From the NCBI RefSeq assembly GCF_016650635.1, contig NZ_JAEKFI010000004.1:2216501-2280500 (forward strand): a DNA stretch of 64,000 nt. Direction: 5' to 3'. Below are positions 8,479 through 16,772 of the stretch, piece by piece; the stretch's first letter is position 1, and each line of letters starts with the position of its first letter. The translations under genes were made by a program, and so were the position numbers. The notes below the pieces were generated by a model. It was not told where the DNA came from, searched no databases, and worked only from the letters and a program-made list of their open reading frames with translations. Source of the DNA: Pseudomonas sp. TH43. Its GTDB lineage: Bacteria > Pseudomonadota > Gammaproteobacteria > Pseudomonadales > Pseudomonadaceae.

Positions 8479-9509
8479 GTGGGAGCGAGCCTGCTCGCGA
8501 ATGCGGAGTGTCAGTCAACATCAATGTTGAATGTGTCGGCCCCTTCGCGAGCAGGCTCGCTCCCACAGTGATCTGCGCTGAAATGCAGATGTTGGAACGT
8601 ATGCAAAACCCTGTGGGAGCGAGCCTGCTCGCGAATGCGGAGTGTCAGGCGACATTTATTTTGGATGTGCCGGCCCCATCGCGGGCAAGCCCGCTCCCAC
8701 AGTGATCTGCGGTGAAATGCAGATGTTGGAACGGATGCAAAACCCTGTGGGAGCTGGCTTGCCAGCGGTAGCGGCGTATCAGGCGACATTGATTTTGGAT
8801 GTGCCGGCCCCTTCGCGAGCCGGCTCGCTCCCACAGTGATCTGCGCTGAAATGCAGATGTTGGAACGGATGCAAAACCCTGTGGGAGCTGGCTTGCCAGC
8901 GATAGCGGAGTATCAGACGACATTGATTTTGGATGTGTCGGCCCCTTCGCGAGCAGGCTCGCTCTCACAGTGATCTGCGCTGAAAATGCAGATGTTGGAA
9001 CGTATGCAAAACCCTGTGGGAGCTGGCTTGCCAGCGATAGCGGAGTATCAGGCGACATTGATTTTGGATGTGCCGGCCCCTTCGCGAGCAGGCTCGCTCC
9101 CACAGTGATCTGCGGTGAATTGCAGAAGTTGGAACGGATGCAAAACCCTGTGGGAGCTGGCTTGCCAGCGATAGCGGCGTGTCAGACGACATTGATTTTG
9201 GATGTGCCGGCCCCATCGCGGGCAAGCCCGCTCCCACAGTGATCTGCGCTGAAATGCAGATGTTGGAACGTATGCAAAACCCTGTGGGAGCTGGCTTGCC
9301 AGCGGTAGCGGAGTATCAGGCGACATTGATTTTGGATGTGCCGGCCCCATCGCGAGCAGGCTCGCTCCCACAGTGATCTGCGCTGAAATGCAGATGTTGG
9401 AACGTATGCAAAACCCTGTGGGAGCTGGCTTGCCAGCGATAGCGGAGTATCAGGCGACAATAATGTTGAATGTGAAGACCCCATCGCGAGCAGGCTCGCT
9501 CCCACAGTA
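8479..9509. repeat. Tandem array of eight ~134-bp units, each a REP inverted pair plus spacer
   Basis: Unit starts (first G of GTGGGAGC) are 8479, 8613, 8747, 8881, 9016, 9150, 9284 and 9418. The period is 134 bp, with one 135 caused by an extra A. Each unit has a left REP half starting GTGGGAGC, a loop containing GATTTTGGATGTG, and a right REP half ending GCTCCCAC. A spacer TGATCTGCG...ATGCAAAACCCT then leads into the next unit. Units 1-2 have the left half GAGCCTGCTCGCGA, while units 3-8 have GCTGGCTTGCCAGCG. Right halves vary independently. Units 1 and 8 share an AATGTTGAATGTG loop and differ from the six inner units. No coding potential: the period is not a multiple of three and all frames here are repeat translations. 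Confidence 0.95.
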
Positions 9510-9539
9510 GATCTACAGTGTTTGTAGAATTCTCGAGGC

Positions 9540-9572
9540 GGGGAGGCGTAAATGCCTCCCCGGTTCGTTTTT
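9540..9572 (+). terminator. Rho-independent terminator between the REP array and waaF
   Basis: GGGGAGGC (9540-9547) pairs with GCCTCCCC (9554-9561) around GTAAAT, followed by GGTTCGTTTTT. It lies 9 nt before the waaF start, so it ends the upstream transcript or attenuates read-through into the LPS operon. No gene stop lies close upstream; it may be the leftover terminator of a lost gene. Confidence 0.7.
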
Positions 9573-9581
9573 GGAAACCAC

Positions 9582-10616
9582 ATGAATATTCTGATCGTTG
9601 GGCCCAGTTGGGTCGGTGACATGGTGATGGCGCAGACACTGTTTCAGTGTCTCAAACAGCGCCACCCGCAATGCGAAATCGACGTGCTGGCCCCCGAGTG
9701 GAGCCGGCCGATCCTTGAGCGCATGCCCGAAGTGCGCAAGGCCTTGAGCTTTCCGCTCGGTCACGGCGCGCTGGAATTGGCGACACGCCGACGCATCGGT
9801 AAATCCCTGGCCGGCCAGTACGATCAGGCGATCCTGCTGCCCAACTCGCTGAAGTCGGCACTGGTGCCGTTCTTTGCCGGCATCAAGAAGCGCACCGGCT
9901 GGCGCGGCGAATTCCGCTACGGCCTGCTCAACGACGTGCGCACGCTCGACAAAGAGCGCTATCCGCTGATGATCGAGCGCTTCATGGCGCTGGCTTACGA
10001 GCCAAACGCCGAGTTGCCGAAACCCTATCCGCGCCCAAGCCTGCAAATCGATCCGGTCACCCGCGAAGCGGCGCTGGCCAAGTTCGGCCTGGCCCTCGAC
10101 CGCCCGGTGTTGGCCCTGTGCCCAGGCGCCGAGTTCGGCGAATCCAAGCGCTGGCCGTCCGAGCATTACGCCCAAGTCGCCGAAGCACGCATTCGCGAAG
10201 GCTGGCAGGTGTGGCTGTTCGGCTCCAAAAACGATCATGCGGTGGGCGAAGACATCCGTGCGCGCCTGATCCCGGGCCTGCGTGAAGAGTCCGTCAACCT
10301 CAGCGGCGACACCTCATTGGCCGAAGCCATTGACCTGCTGTCCTGCGCTGATTCGGTAGTGTCCAACGATTCTGGGTTGATGCACGTCGCGGCCGCGCTT
10401 AACCGTCCATTGGTGGCAGTTTACGGCTCAACATCGCCGGGCTTCACGCCGCCGTTGGCCGAACACGTCGAAATCGTCCGTCTGGGCCTCGATTGCAGCC
10501 CGTGCTTCGACCGAACATGCCGCTTCGGCCATTACAACTGCCTGCGCCAGCTGATGCCGGACGCGGTCAACGATGCCTTGCAGAAATTGCAGGGCTCCGT
10601 GGTCGAGGTTCATTAA
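9582..10616 (+). CDS. waaF: ADP-heptose--LPS heptosyltransferase II
   Basis: Adds the second L,D-heptose to the LPS inner core at the cytoplasmic face of the inner membrane. The start at 9582 gives MNILIVGPSWVGDMVMAQTL, the standard GT9 heptosyltransferase N-terminus, and 344 residues. A frame extension to 9552 would run through the terminator hairpin and is unlikely. Later signatures include CPGAEFGESKRWP (donor-binding region), SNDSGLMHVAAAL and AVYGSTSPGFTPP. The C-terminal cluster CSPCFDRTCRFGHYNC is typical of WaaF. First gene of a tightly packed LPS core operon; waaC starts 1 nt after its stop. Confidence 0.96.
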   Translation: MNILIVGPSWVGDMVMAQTLFQCLKQRHPQCEIDVLAPEWSRPILERMPEVRKALSFPLGHGALELATRRRIGKSLAGQYDQAILLPNSLKSALVPFFAGIKKRTGWRGEFRYGLLNDVRTLDKERYPLMIERFMALAYEPNAELPKPYPRPSLQIDPVTREAALAKFGLALDRPVLALCPGAEFGESKRWPSEHYAQVAEARIREGWQVWLFGSKNDHAVGEDIRARLIPGLREESVNLSGDTSLAEAIDLLSCADSVVSNDSGLMHVAAALNRPLVAVYGSTSPGFTPPLAEHVEIVRLGLDCSPCFDRTCRFGHYNCLRQLMPDAVNDALQKLQGSVVEVH

Positions 10617-10617
10617 G

Positions 10618-11679
10618 TTGCGGGTACTGCTAATCAAGACTTCATCGCTGGGCGACGTGATTCATGCGTTGCCAGCGTTGACCGACGCCGCCCGGGCCAT
10701 CCCCGGCATCAAGTTCGACTGGGTCGTGGAAGAAGGCTTCGCCGAGATTCCGACCTGGCACCCGGCCGTCGGCAAGGTGATTCCGGTGGCGATCCGCCGC
10801 TGGCGCAAAAACCTCTGGAAGACCATTACCAGCGGCGAGTGGAAACGCTTCAAACAAAGCGTGCGCGCGAACAAATACGACTTGGTGATCGACGCCCAGG
10901 GCCTGCTGAAAAGCGCCTGGCTGACCCGTTACGTCAAAGCCCCGGTGGCCGGCCTCGACAAAGGTTCGGCCCGTGAGCCGATGGCGGCGCGATTCTACGA
11001 CCGCAAACTGGCCGTGGCCCGTGGCCAACACGCCGTCGAGCGGGTGCGGCAGTTGTTCGCCATCGCCCTCGGTTACGACCTGCCAAAAGGCCTCGGCGAT
11101 TACGGCCTCAACGTCGAACGCCTGGTCGAGTTGCCACGCAAAAACGCATTCGTAGTGTTCCTCCACGGCACCACGTGGGACACCAAACACTGGCCGGAAA
11201 GTTACTGGCGTGAACTGACCGAACGCGTCGGTTACCTCGGCGTCGGCGTCAAACTGCCGTGGGGCAACCCGCAGGAAAAGGCCCGCGCCGAACGCATCGC
11301 CGCCGGTTTCAAACACGCCGAAGTGCTGCCAAAACTCAATCTGGCCGGCGTCGGCAAAGTCCTTGCCGGCGCGCAAGCCTGCGTCGCGGTGGACACCGGT
11401 CTCGGCCATTTGGCCGCGGCGCTGGACGTGCCGACCATTTCGCTGTTTGGTCCGACCAACCCGGGCCTGACCGGCGCTTACGGCAAATTGCAGATTCACC
11501 TGGCCAGCGACTTCCCGTGCGCGCCGTGCCTGCAAAAGAAATGTACCTATCAACCGACCGCGCAGGATGCCCGTCAGTTTGACCTGAAGCGTGAGCAGCC
11601 TCTGTGCTTCACGCGTCTGAACCCCGAGCGTGTCGCCAGCCGACTGAGCACGTTGTTAATGGCTGAGGAGCTGCGCTGA
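10618..11679 (+). CDS. waaC: LPS heptosyltransferase I
   Basis: Adds the first heptose to Kdo2-lipid A. The TTG at 10618, 1 nt after the waaF stop, gives (M)RVLLIKTSSLGDVIHALPAL and 353 residues, close to the P. aeruginosa protein. An ATG-initiated extension would overlap waaF by 44 nt and add sequence unlike the family. GT9 motifs are present: LHGTTWDTKHWPESYW in the donor site and AVDTGLGHLAAALDVPTISLFGPTNPG. The stop overlaps the waaG start (TGATG), so translation is coupled. Confidence 0.95.
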   Translation: MRVLLIKTSSLGDVIHALPALTDAARAIPGIKFDWVVEEGFAEIPTWHPAVGKVIPVAIRRWRKNLWKTITSGEWKRFKQSVRANKYDLVIDAQGLLKSAWLTRYVKAPVAGLDKGSAREPMAARFYDRKLAVARGQHAVERVRQLFAIALGYDLPKGLGDYGLNVERLVELPRKNAFVVFLHGTTWDTKHWPESYWRELTERVGYLGVGVKLPWGNPQEKARAERIAAGFKHAEVLPKLNLAGVGKVLAGAQACVAVDTGLGHLAAALDVPTISLFGPTNPGLTGAYGKLQIHLASDFPCAPCLQKKCTYQPTAQDARQFDLKREQPLCFTRLNPERVASRLSTLLMAEELR

Positions 11680-12800
11680 TGCAATTGGCATTCGTCCTGT
11701 ACAAATATTTCCCGTTTGGTGGCTTGCAGCGCGACTTCATGCGCATCGCCCTCGAATGTCAGAAGCGCGGCCATCAGATCCGTGTCTACACGCTGATCTG
11801 GGAAGGCGACGTACCGCCCGGTTTTGAAGTGCTGGTGGCGCCGGTCAAGGCGTTCTTCAATCATCGTCGCAATGAAAAGCTCAGCGCGTGGATGGCAGCG
11901 GACCTGGCGAAGCGCCCGGTCGATCGTCTGATCGGCTTCAACAAGATGCCGGGGCTCGACGTCTATTACGCCGCCGACGGCTGCTTCGAAGACAAGGCGC
12001 AAAACCTGCGCCATTCGCTGTACCGCCGCTGGGGCCGTTATCGCCACTTCGCCGAGTACGAGCGCGCGGTGTTCGCCAAAGATGCGAAGACCGAAGTGTT
12101 GATGATTTCCGAAGTGCAGCAACCGCTGTTCATCAAGCATTACGACACGCCGATCGAGCGCTTTCATCTGCTGCCGCCGGGCATTGCCCAGGATCGTCGT
12201 CGCCCGGCAGATGCCGACGAAATCCGCGCCGCTTTCCGCGCCGAATTCAACCTCAAGGACGACGAACTGCTGCTGGTGCAGATCGGCTCCGGGTTCAAGA
12301 CCAAAGGTGTTGATCGCAGCCTCAAGGCACTGGCCGCATTGCCCGCCGAGCTGAAGAAACGCACCCGGCTGTTTGTAATCGGCCAGGATGACCCCAAATT
12401 ATTCCAGATGCAGAGCGCCACATTGGGCCTGGGCGATAACGTGACGTTCCTTAAAGGACGCAGCGATATCCCGCGTTTCCTGCTCGGTGCCGATCTGTTG
12501 ATCCACCCGGCGTACAACGAAAACACCGGCACCGTGTTGCTTGAAGCGCTGGTCGCCGGCTTGCCGGTGCTGGTCAGCGCGGTCTGCGGTTACGCCCATT
12601 ACATTGCCGAAGCGGATGCCGGGCGAGTGCTGGACGAGCCGTTCGATCAGGCGCAGCTGACGCAATTCCTGACGGACATGTTGCATGACGACGCTGCACG
12701 CGCGGCGTGGAGCCGCAATGGTCTGGCGTTCGCCGAGACGGCCGACCTCTACAGCATGCCGCAGCACGCGGCCGATGTGATTCTGGCGGAGCACGCTTAA
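11679..12800 (+). CDS. waaG: LPS core glycosyltransferase WaaG (GT4)
   Basis: In P. aeruginosa WaaG adds the first galactosamine of the outer core to heptose II; in enterics it adds glucose. The 373-residue sequence begins MQLAFVLYKYFPFGGLQRDFMR, the WaaG signature N-terminus. It carries GT4 Rossmann motifs, including VQIGSGFKTKGVDRSLKAL for donor binding and HPAYNENTGTVLLEALVAGL, where the E-x7-E pair contacts the sugar nucleotide. It overlaps waaC at the start and waaP at the end by one base each. Confidence 0.95.
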   Translation: MQLAFVLYKYFPFGGLQRDFMRIALECQKRGHQIRVYTLIWEGDVPPGFEVLVAPVKAFFNHRRNEKLSAWMAADLAKRPVDRLIGFNKMPGLDVYYAADGCFEDKAQNLRHSLYRRWGRYRHFAEYERAVFAKDAKTEVLMISEVQQPLFIKHYDTPIERFHLLPPGIAQDRRRPADADEIRAAFRAEFNLKDDELLLVQIGSGFKTKGVDRSLKALAALPAELKKRTRLFVIGQDDPKLFQMQSATLGLGDNVTFLKGRSDIPRFLLGADLLIHPAYNENTGTVLLEALVAGLPVLVSAVCGYAHYIAEADAGRVLDEPFDQAQLTQFLTDMLHDDAARAAWSRNGLAFAETADLYSMPQHAADVILAEHA

Positions 12801-13606
12801 TGAAGTTGATGCTGGCTGAACCGTTCAAAAGCCTTTGGGCCGGACGCGACCCGTTCGCCGAAGTCGAAGGCTTGCAGGGCGAGGTTTACCGCGAGCTGGA
12901 AGCTCGCCGCACGCTACGCACGGAAGTCGACGGCAACGGATTTTTCGTGAAGATTCACCGTGGCATCGGCTGGAGCGAAATCTTCAAGAACCTGCTGACT
13001 GCCAAGCTGCCGGTACTCGGTGCGGGTCAGGAGTGGAAGGCGATCCAGCGTTTGCAGGAAGTCGGTGTGCCGACCATGACCGCTGTCGCGTACGGCGAAA
13101 AGGGCAGCAACCCGGCGGATCAGCACTCGTTCATCGTCACCGAAGAGCTGGCGCCGACCGTCAGCCTCGAAGACTTCAGCATCGACTGGGTCAAGCAGCC
13201 GCCCGAGCCGACACTCAAGCGTGCGCTGATCGCCGAAGTCGCACGCATGACCGGCATGATGCACCGCGCCGGGGTCAATCACCGCGACTGCTACATCTGT
13301 CACTTCCTGCTGCACACCGACAAACCGGTGACGGCGGAAGATTTCAAACTGTCGGTGATTGACCTGCACCGCGCTCAGACCCGCGCGAAAATCACTCAGC
13401 GCTGGCGCAACAAGGATTTGGCCGCGCTATACTTTTCGGCGCTGGACATCGGCCTGACCCGCCGCGACAAGCTGCGCTTCCTCAAGGGCTATTTCCAGCA
13501 ACCGCTGCGGCAGATTCTGGGCGAAGAAGCGCCGTTGCTGAACTGGCTGGAAGGCAAGGCCAACAAGCTCTACGCGCGTAAACAGCGCTACGGAGATGCG
13601 CTCTGA
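12800..13606 (+). CDS. waaP: LPS core heptose I kinase
   Basis: Phosphorylates heptose I of the inner core; phosphorylation of this kind is essential for outer-membrane integrity in P. aeruginosa. The ATG at 12800 overlaps the waaG stop and gives 268 residues, the P. aeruginosa WaaP length. Kinase features are the beta-3 lysine in FFVKIHRG (Lys51), the catalytic loop NHRDCYICHF (Asp163) and the metal-binding VIDLHRA (Asp188). An in-frame extension to 12707 lies inside waaG and is rejected. It is followed without a gap by three more kinase-like genes. Confidence 0.96.
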   Translation: MKLMLAEPFKSLWAGRDPFAEVEGLQGEVYRELEARRTLRTEVDGNGFFVKIHRGIGWSEIFKNLLTAKLPVLGAGQEWKAIQRLQEVGVPTMTAVAYGEKGSNPADQHSFIVTEELAPTVSLEDFSIDWVKQPPEPTLKRALIAEVARMTGMMHRAGVNHRDCYICHFLLHTDKPVTAEDFKLSVIDLHRAQTRAKITQRWRNKDLAALYFSALDIGLTRRDKLRFLKGYFQQPLRQILGEEAPLLNWLEGKANKLYARKQRYGDAL

Positions 13607-14340
13607 TGGCGGGTTGGACGCTTGAACCTGAATACAGTGATCTCGCCGAAGACTTTGGCAGCCTCGAAGCGGTATTTGCCTTGCAAGGCGAACGCCTGAC
13701 CCGCGATCCGCTGTCCGAAGTCGTTCGCGTCGAGCGCAGCGGCATCAACTATTACGTCAAACGCTACGTCGGCGCCGGTAAAGGCTTGCGCCGTTACCTC
13801 GGCAAGCCGCGCGTGAAGATGGAGTGGCAGAACCTCAAGCGCTTCGCCAAGTGGGGCATTCCCACTGCCGAAGTGGTGGCCTGGGGGCTGGAGCGCCGTG
13901 GCGCGGCGTACGACCGTGGCGCGATGATCACCCGCGAATTGCCGCGCACCGAAGACCTCTCGGCGCTGGCCGAGCGCAACGATCCGAAGCTCAAGGATCG
14001 CGCCTGGGTCGATGGTGTCAGCCGACAATTGGCCGGTTACACCCGAACCATGCACGACCACCGCTTTACCCATAACGATCTGAAGTGGCGCAACCTGCTG
14101 ATCGACGATCAGGCGCGACTGTTTCTGATCGATTGCCCGAATGGCGATTTCTGGCGCGGCTTCTGGCTCAAATACCGCATCACCAAGGATCTGGCCTGCC
14201 TCGACAAGGTGGCCAAATATCACCTGTCGAACACCCAGCGCCTGCGCTTCTATCTGCAATACCGTGGGCGTGATCGCCTGAATGCCGCTGACAAGAAGCG
14301 CATTCGCCACGTGGTGAGATTTTTCGAGGGACGCGAATGA
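13606..14340 (+). CDS. Lipopolysaccharide kinase InaA-family protein (PA5008-type)
   Basis: A 244-residue member of the WaaP/InaA kinase-like superfamily, equivalent in position to P. aeruginosa PA5008. It has the beta-3 lysine YYVKRYVG (Lys52), an intact catalytic loop THNDLKWRN (Asp158, Asn163) and the metal-binding FLIDCPNG (Asp176). It starts in overlap with the waaP stop and its own stop overlaps the next gene. All residues needed for phosphotransfer are present, so it is probably an active core sugar kinase. The sugar it modifies cannot be read from sequence. Confidence 0.85.
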   Translation: MAGWTLEPEYSDLAEDFGSLEAVFALQGERLTRDPLSEVVRVERSGINYYVKRYVGAGKGLRRYLGKPRVKMEWQNLKRFAKWGIPTAEVVAWGLERRGAAYDRGAMITRELPRTEDLSALAERNDPKLKDRAWVDGVSRQLAGYTRTMHDHRFTHNDLKWRNLLIDDQARLFLIDCPNGDFWRGFWLKYRITKDLACLDKVAKYHLSNTQRLRFYLQYRGRDRLNAADKKRIRHVVRFFEGRE

Positions 14341-15089
14341 CTGATTTTCTGGCCGCCGAAGACCGTGCGCTACTTGAGCGCAATGGCCTCGGCACCTTCG
14401 ACGCCCTGTGGGCCAAGCAGCTCGAAGCGGTGGACGAACCGAACACCGACGGCGGCGGCTGGAGCAGCGTGTTTCGCCTGGAGCTGGAAGGCCACGCCTA
14501 CTACCTCAAGCGCCAGAGCAACTACCTGACCCGCACCTTGCACGCGCCGTTCGGCGAACCGAGTTTTGCCCGTGAGTTTCGTAACATCAGCCGCTACAAC
14601 AAGCTCGGTATTCCGGCGCTGCAAGCCGCGTTTTTCGGGCAGCGCAAGGTCAACGGCGAGGTCCGCGCAATCTTGCTGACCCGCGCCCTCGATGGCTGGG
14701 ACGATCTCGATTCGTTATTGCAGCGTTGGTCTGAACTGACCACTGTGCAGCAATCGGCGATTCTCAAGGCCTGCGGACAACTGGCGCGCCGTCTGCACGG
14801 CTTGCGTCAGGTGCACGGCTGTTTTTATCCCAAGCACATCTTTTTGCAGGCTGACGGCAGCGGTTATCAGGCGCAGTTGATCGATCTGGAAAAGACCCGG
14901 CCCTTGCTGTTCGGCCTGCGTGATCGGGTCAAGGATCTGGAGCCTTTGCTGCGCCGCGCCCCTGAATGGAGCGAGGCGCAGTTGCGTGAATTGCTGGCGG
15001 CGTATGTTGATCAGCCGAGTGACAGCTCACTGGTCGACAGTTGGGTCACGCGTCTGACCGCACGACGCAATCGCAAGGAGACGCGCTGA
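14337..15089 (+). CDS. InaA-family kinase-like protein, catalytic Asp replaced (PA5007-type)
   Basis: A 250-residue WaaP/InaA-family protein, overlapping its neighbours by 4 nt (ATGA) and 1 nt. It keeps the beta-3 lysine (YYLKRQ, Lys58) and the metal-binding Asp in LIDLEKTR (Asp183). In the catalytic loop HGCFYPKHIF, Cys162 stands where WaaP has the catalytic Asp (HRDCYICHF). It may be a pseudokinase, a partner of the adjacent kinases, or an enzyme using another base. By synteny it corresponds to PA5007 and likely acts on LPS core phosphorylation. Confidence 0.8.
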   Translation: MTDFLAAEDRALLERNGLGTFDALWAKQLEAVDEPNTDGGGWSSVFRLELEGHAYYLKRQSNYLTRTLHAPFGEPSFAREFRNISRYNKLGIPALQAAFFGQRKVNGEVRAILLTRALDGWDDLDSLLQRWSELTTVQQSAILKACGQLARRLHGLRQVHGCFYPKHIFLQADGSGYQAQLIDLEKTRPLLFGLRDRVKDLEPLLRRAPEWSEAQLRELLAAYVDQPSDSSLVDSWVTRLTARRNRKETR

Positions 15090-16537
15090 TGCGGTTGTCC
15101 GACCTGAAAAACGCCGGGCGTACGCCGAGCCTGCCAATGACGATCTCGCTGGCCGATGCCGCAGGCCCGGCGGATTTGCAGTTGCTGACGCTGTTACGCG
15201 TGTTGCCCGGCCAGCGCTATGTCGGTGCCGGCGTCTGGCGCGGTCGGCCGGTGTTGGCCAAGCTGCTGGTCGGCAGCAAGGCTGCGCGGCATTTCCAGCG
15301 CGAACTGGACGGCGTGAAATTGCTCGCCGCTCAACACTTGACCACGCCGTTGCTGTTGGCGGATGGCTTGAAAGAGGGCGAGGGCGGCTGGCTGCTGTTC
15401 GAATTCCTCGAAGGCGCAGAAAGTCTTGGCGATGCGTGGCAACAGGTCGAGTCGTTGCCCGTACTCGCCGATGAGCAATCGGCGGTATTGGCCGAGGCGC
15501 TCGGCGCCATCGCTCAACTGCATGGCAAAGGCTTGTGGCAGGCAGATCTGCACCTCGACAATCTGCTGCGTCACGGCGGTCAGTTGTACTTGATCGACGG
15601 CGCCGGAATCTGTGTGGAAACCGCCGGCCAGCCGTTGTCGCGGCAGAAAGTGCTGGAAAACCTCGGGGTATTTTTTGCCCAGTTGCCCAAGTCGCTGGAA
15701 CCGTTCACCGAAGAGTTGCTGGTGTATTACCTGCTGAGCAACGCCGAGCACGCGCTGCCGCTGGAAGCGTTGCAGAAACAAATCGACAAAGTGCGCGCCT
15801 GGCGCCTGCGCGATTACCTGATCAAGGTTGGCCGCGAGTGCACGCTGTTTGCGGTACAGCGCGGTGCGTTCGCTTTGCGCGCTATTCGTCGCGAGGAAGA
15901 AGCGGCGATGGTGCCGGTGCTGGAACAGGCTGATGCGCTGCTCGATCAGGGCCACTTGTACAAGACCGGCGGCGCAGCGAGCGTTGGCAAGGTTGACGTG
16001 GCCGGGTGCACGCTGGTGATCAAGCGCTACAACATCAAGAACTTTGCGCATTGGCTCAAGCGCTTCTGGCGCCCGAGCCGCGCGTGGCATTCGTGGCGCG
16101 AAGGCAATCGTCTGGCGTTCCTCGGCATCGCCACGCCGAAACCGCTGGCGGTACTGGAGAAGCGTTTTCTGTGGCTGCGCAGCCGTGCTTACCTGGTCAC
16201 TGAGTTTCTACCGGGGCCGGACATTATCGAGCGCTTTGCACCGTACGTTGAAAGCGGCGCCGCGCCGGAATCCGAGTTGCAGGCGCTGGATCAGCTGTTC
16301 GCGCGCTTGATCGCCGAGCGCATCAGTCATGGTGATTTCAAGGGCCATAACCTGTTCTGGCAGGACGATCGCTGGGCGCTGATCGACCTCGACTCGATGT
16401 GCCAACACGGCTCCCTCGGCAGCTTCGCCCCGGCCTACGCCCGGGATCGCGCGCGGTTCATGCGCAACTGGCCAGAAAACAGCGCGCTGTATCAATTGAT
16501 TGATCAGCGTTTGCCGAAAAGTATCGATCGAGTCTGA
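15089..16537 (+). CDS. Double kinase-domain LPS core protein (PA5006-type)
   Basis: 482 residues with two kinase-like lobes in tandem. Lobe 1 (about 40-240) has AKLL (Lys58), ADLHLDN (Asp153, Asn158) and YLIDGAG (Asp170). Lobe 2 (about 285-480) has VIKRYN (Lys312), SHGDFKGHN (Asp416, Asn421) and LIDLDSM (Asp433). Both catalytic loops look intact. The ATG at 15089 overlaps the previous stop (TGATG) and is preferred over a longer frame into the upstream gene. Last of the waaF-to-PA5006-type run; a palindromic repeat at 16544-16620 follows and the next gene has its own promoter. Confidence 0.85.
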   Translation: MRLSDLKNAGRTPSLPMTISLADAAGPADLQLLTLLRVLPGQRYVGAGVWRGRPVLAKLLVGSKAARHFQRELDGVKLLAAQHLTTPLLLADGLKEGEGGWLLFEFLEGAESLGDAWQQVESLPVLADEQSAVLAEALGAIAQLHGKGLWQADLHLDNLLRHGGQLYLIDGAGICVETAGQPLSRQKVLENLGVFFAQLPKSLEPFTEELLVYYLLSNAEHALPLEALQKQIDKVRAWRLRDYLIKVGRECTLFAVQRGAFALRAIRREEEAAMVPVLEQADALLDQGHLYKTGGAASVGKVDVAGCTLVIKRYNIKNFAHWLKRFWRPSRAWHSWREGNRLAFLGIATPKPLAVLEKRFLWLRSRAYLVTEFLPGPDIIERFAPYVESGAAPESELQALDQLFARLIAERISHGDFKGHNLFWQDDRWALIDLDSMCQHGSLGSFAPAYARDRARFMRNWPENSALYQLIDQRLPKSIDRV

Positions 16538-16543
16538 AGACTT

Positions 16544-16620
16544 AAAAGATCGCAGCCTTCGGGAGCTCCTGCATTTGGAATGCAACTTCCTGCAGGAGCT
16601 GACGAAGGCTGCGATCTTTT
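16544..16620. repeat. Palindromic intergenic repeat (AAAAGATCGCAGCCTTCG type)
   Basis: AAAAGATCGCAGCCTTCG at the left is the inverted copy of CGAAGGCTGCGATCTTTT at the right, with GAGCTCCTGCA and TGCAGGAGCT further inside. It forms a long hairpin ending in a T-run, so it can also act as a terminator for the kinase operon. A second member of this family is at 57734-57817. Confidence 0.85.
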
Positions 16621-16674
16621 GATCCTCAACGCTGTGCGGCAAATAGGTCTGGGTCATTCGCGCCACGTTTACGC

Positions 16675-16680
16675 TATAAT
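16675..16680 (+). promoter_or_regulatory. -10 element TATAAT before the carbamoyltransferase gene
   Basis: A consensus TATAAT lies 93 nt before the GTG start at 16773, downstream of the palindromic repeat. I see no good -35 match at 16-18 bp, so the promoter may be weak or depend on an activator. The leader includes a short CTCGCCCGGTGCGAG hairpin. Confidence 0.5.
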
Positions 16681-16772
16681 CCCGCCCTTTAGCTGTCTCT
16701 CGCCCGGTGCGAGGGCACATCAATTTTCAAGGCGCATCGCGCCTGCATGCAGACTAAAGAGGCTAGACCCCT

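Noticed and set aside
8479..9509. Possible CRISPR array
   Set aside because: Units are 134 bp and nearly identical throughout with palindromic REP halves; there are no short repeats with unique spacers and no cas genes.
8511..9639. Several overlapping frames of 65-150 codons on both strands, repeated along the array
   Set aside because: They are translations of the 134-bp REP units. The period is not divisible by three, so frames change from unit to unit, and similar peptides simply reflect the repeat.
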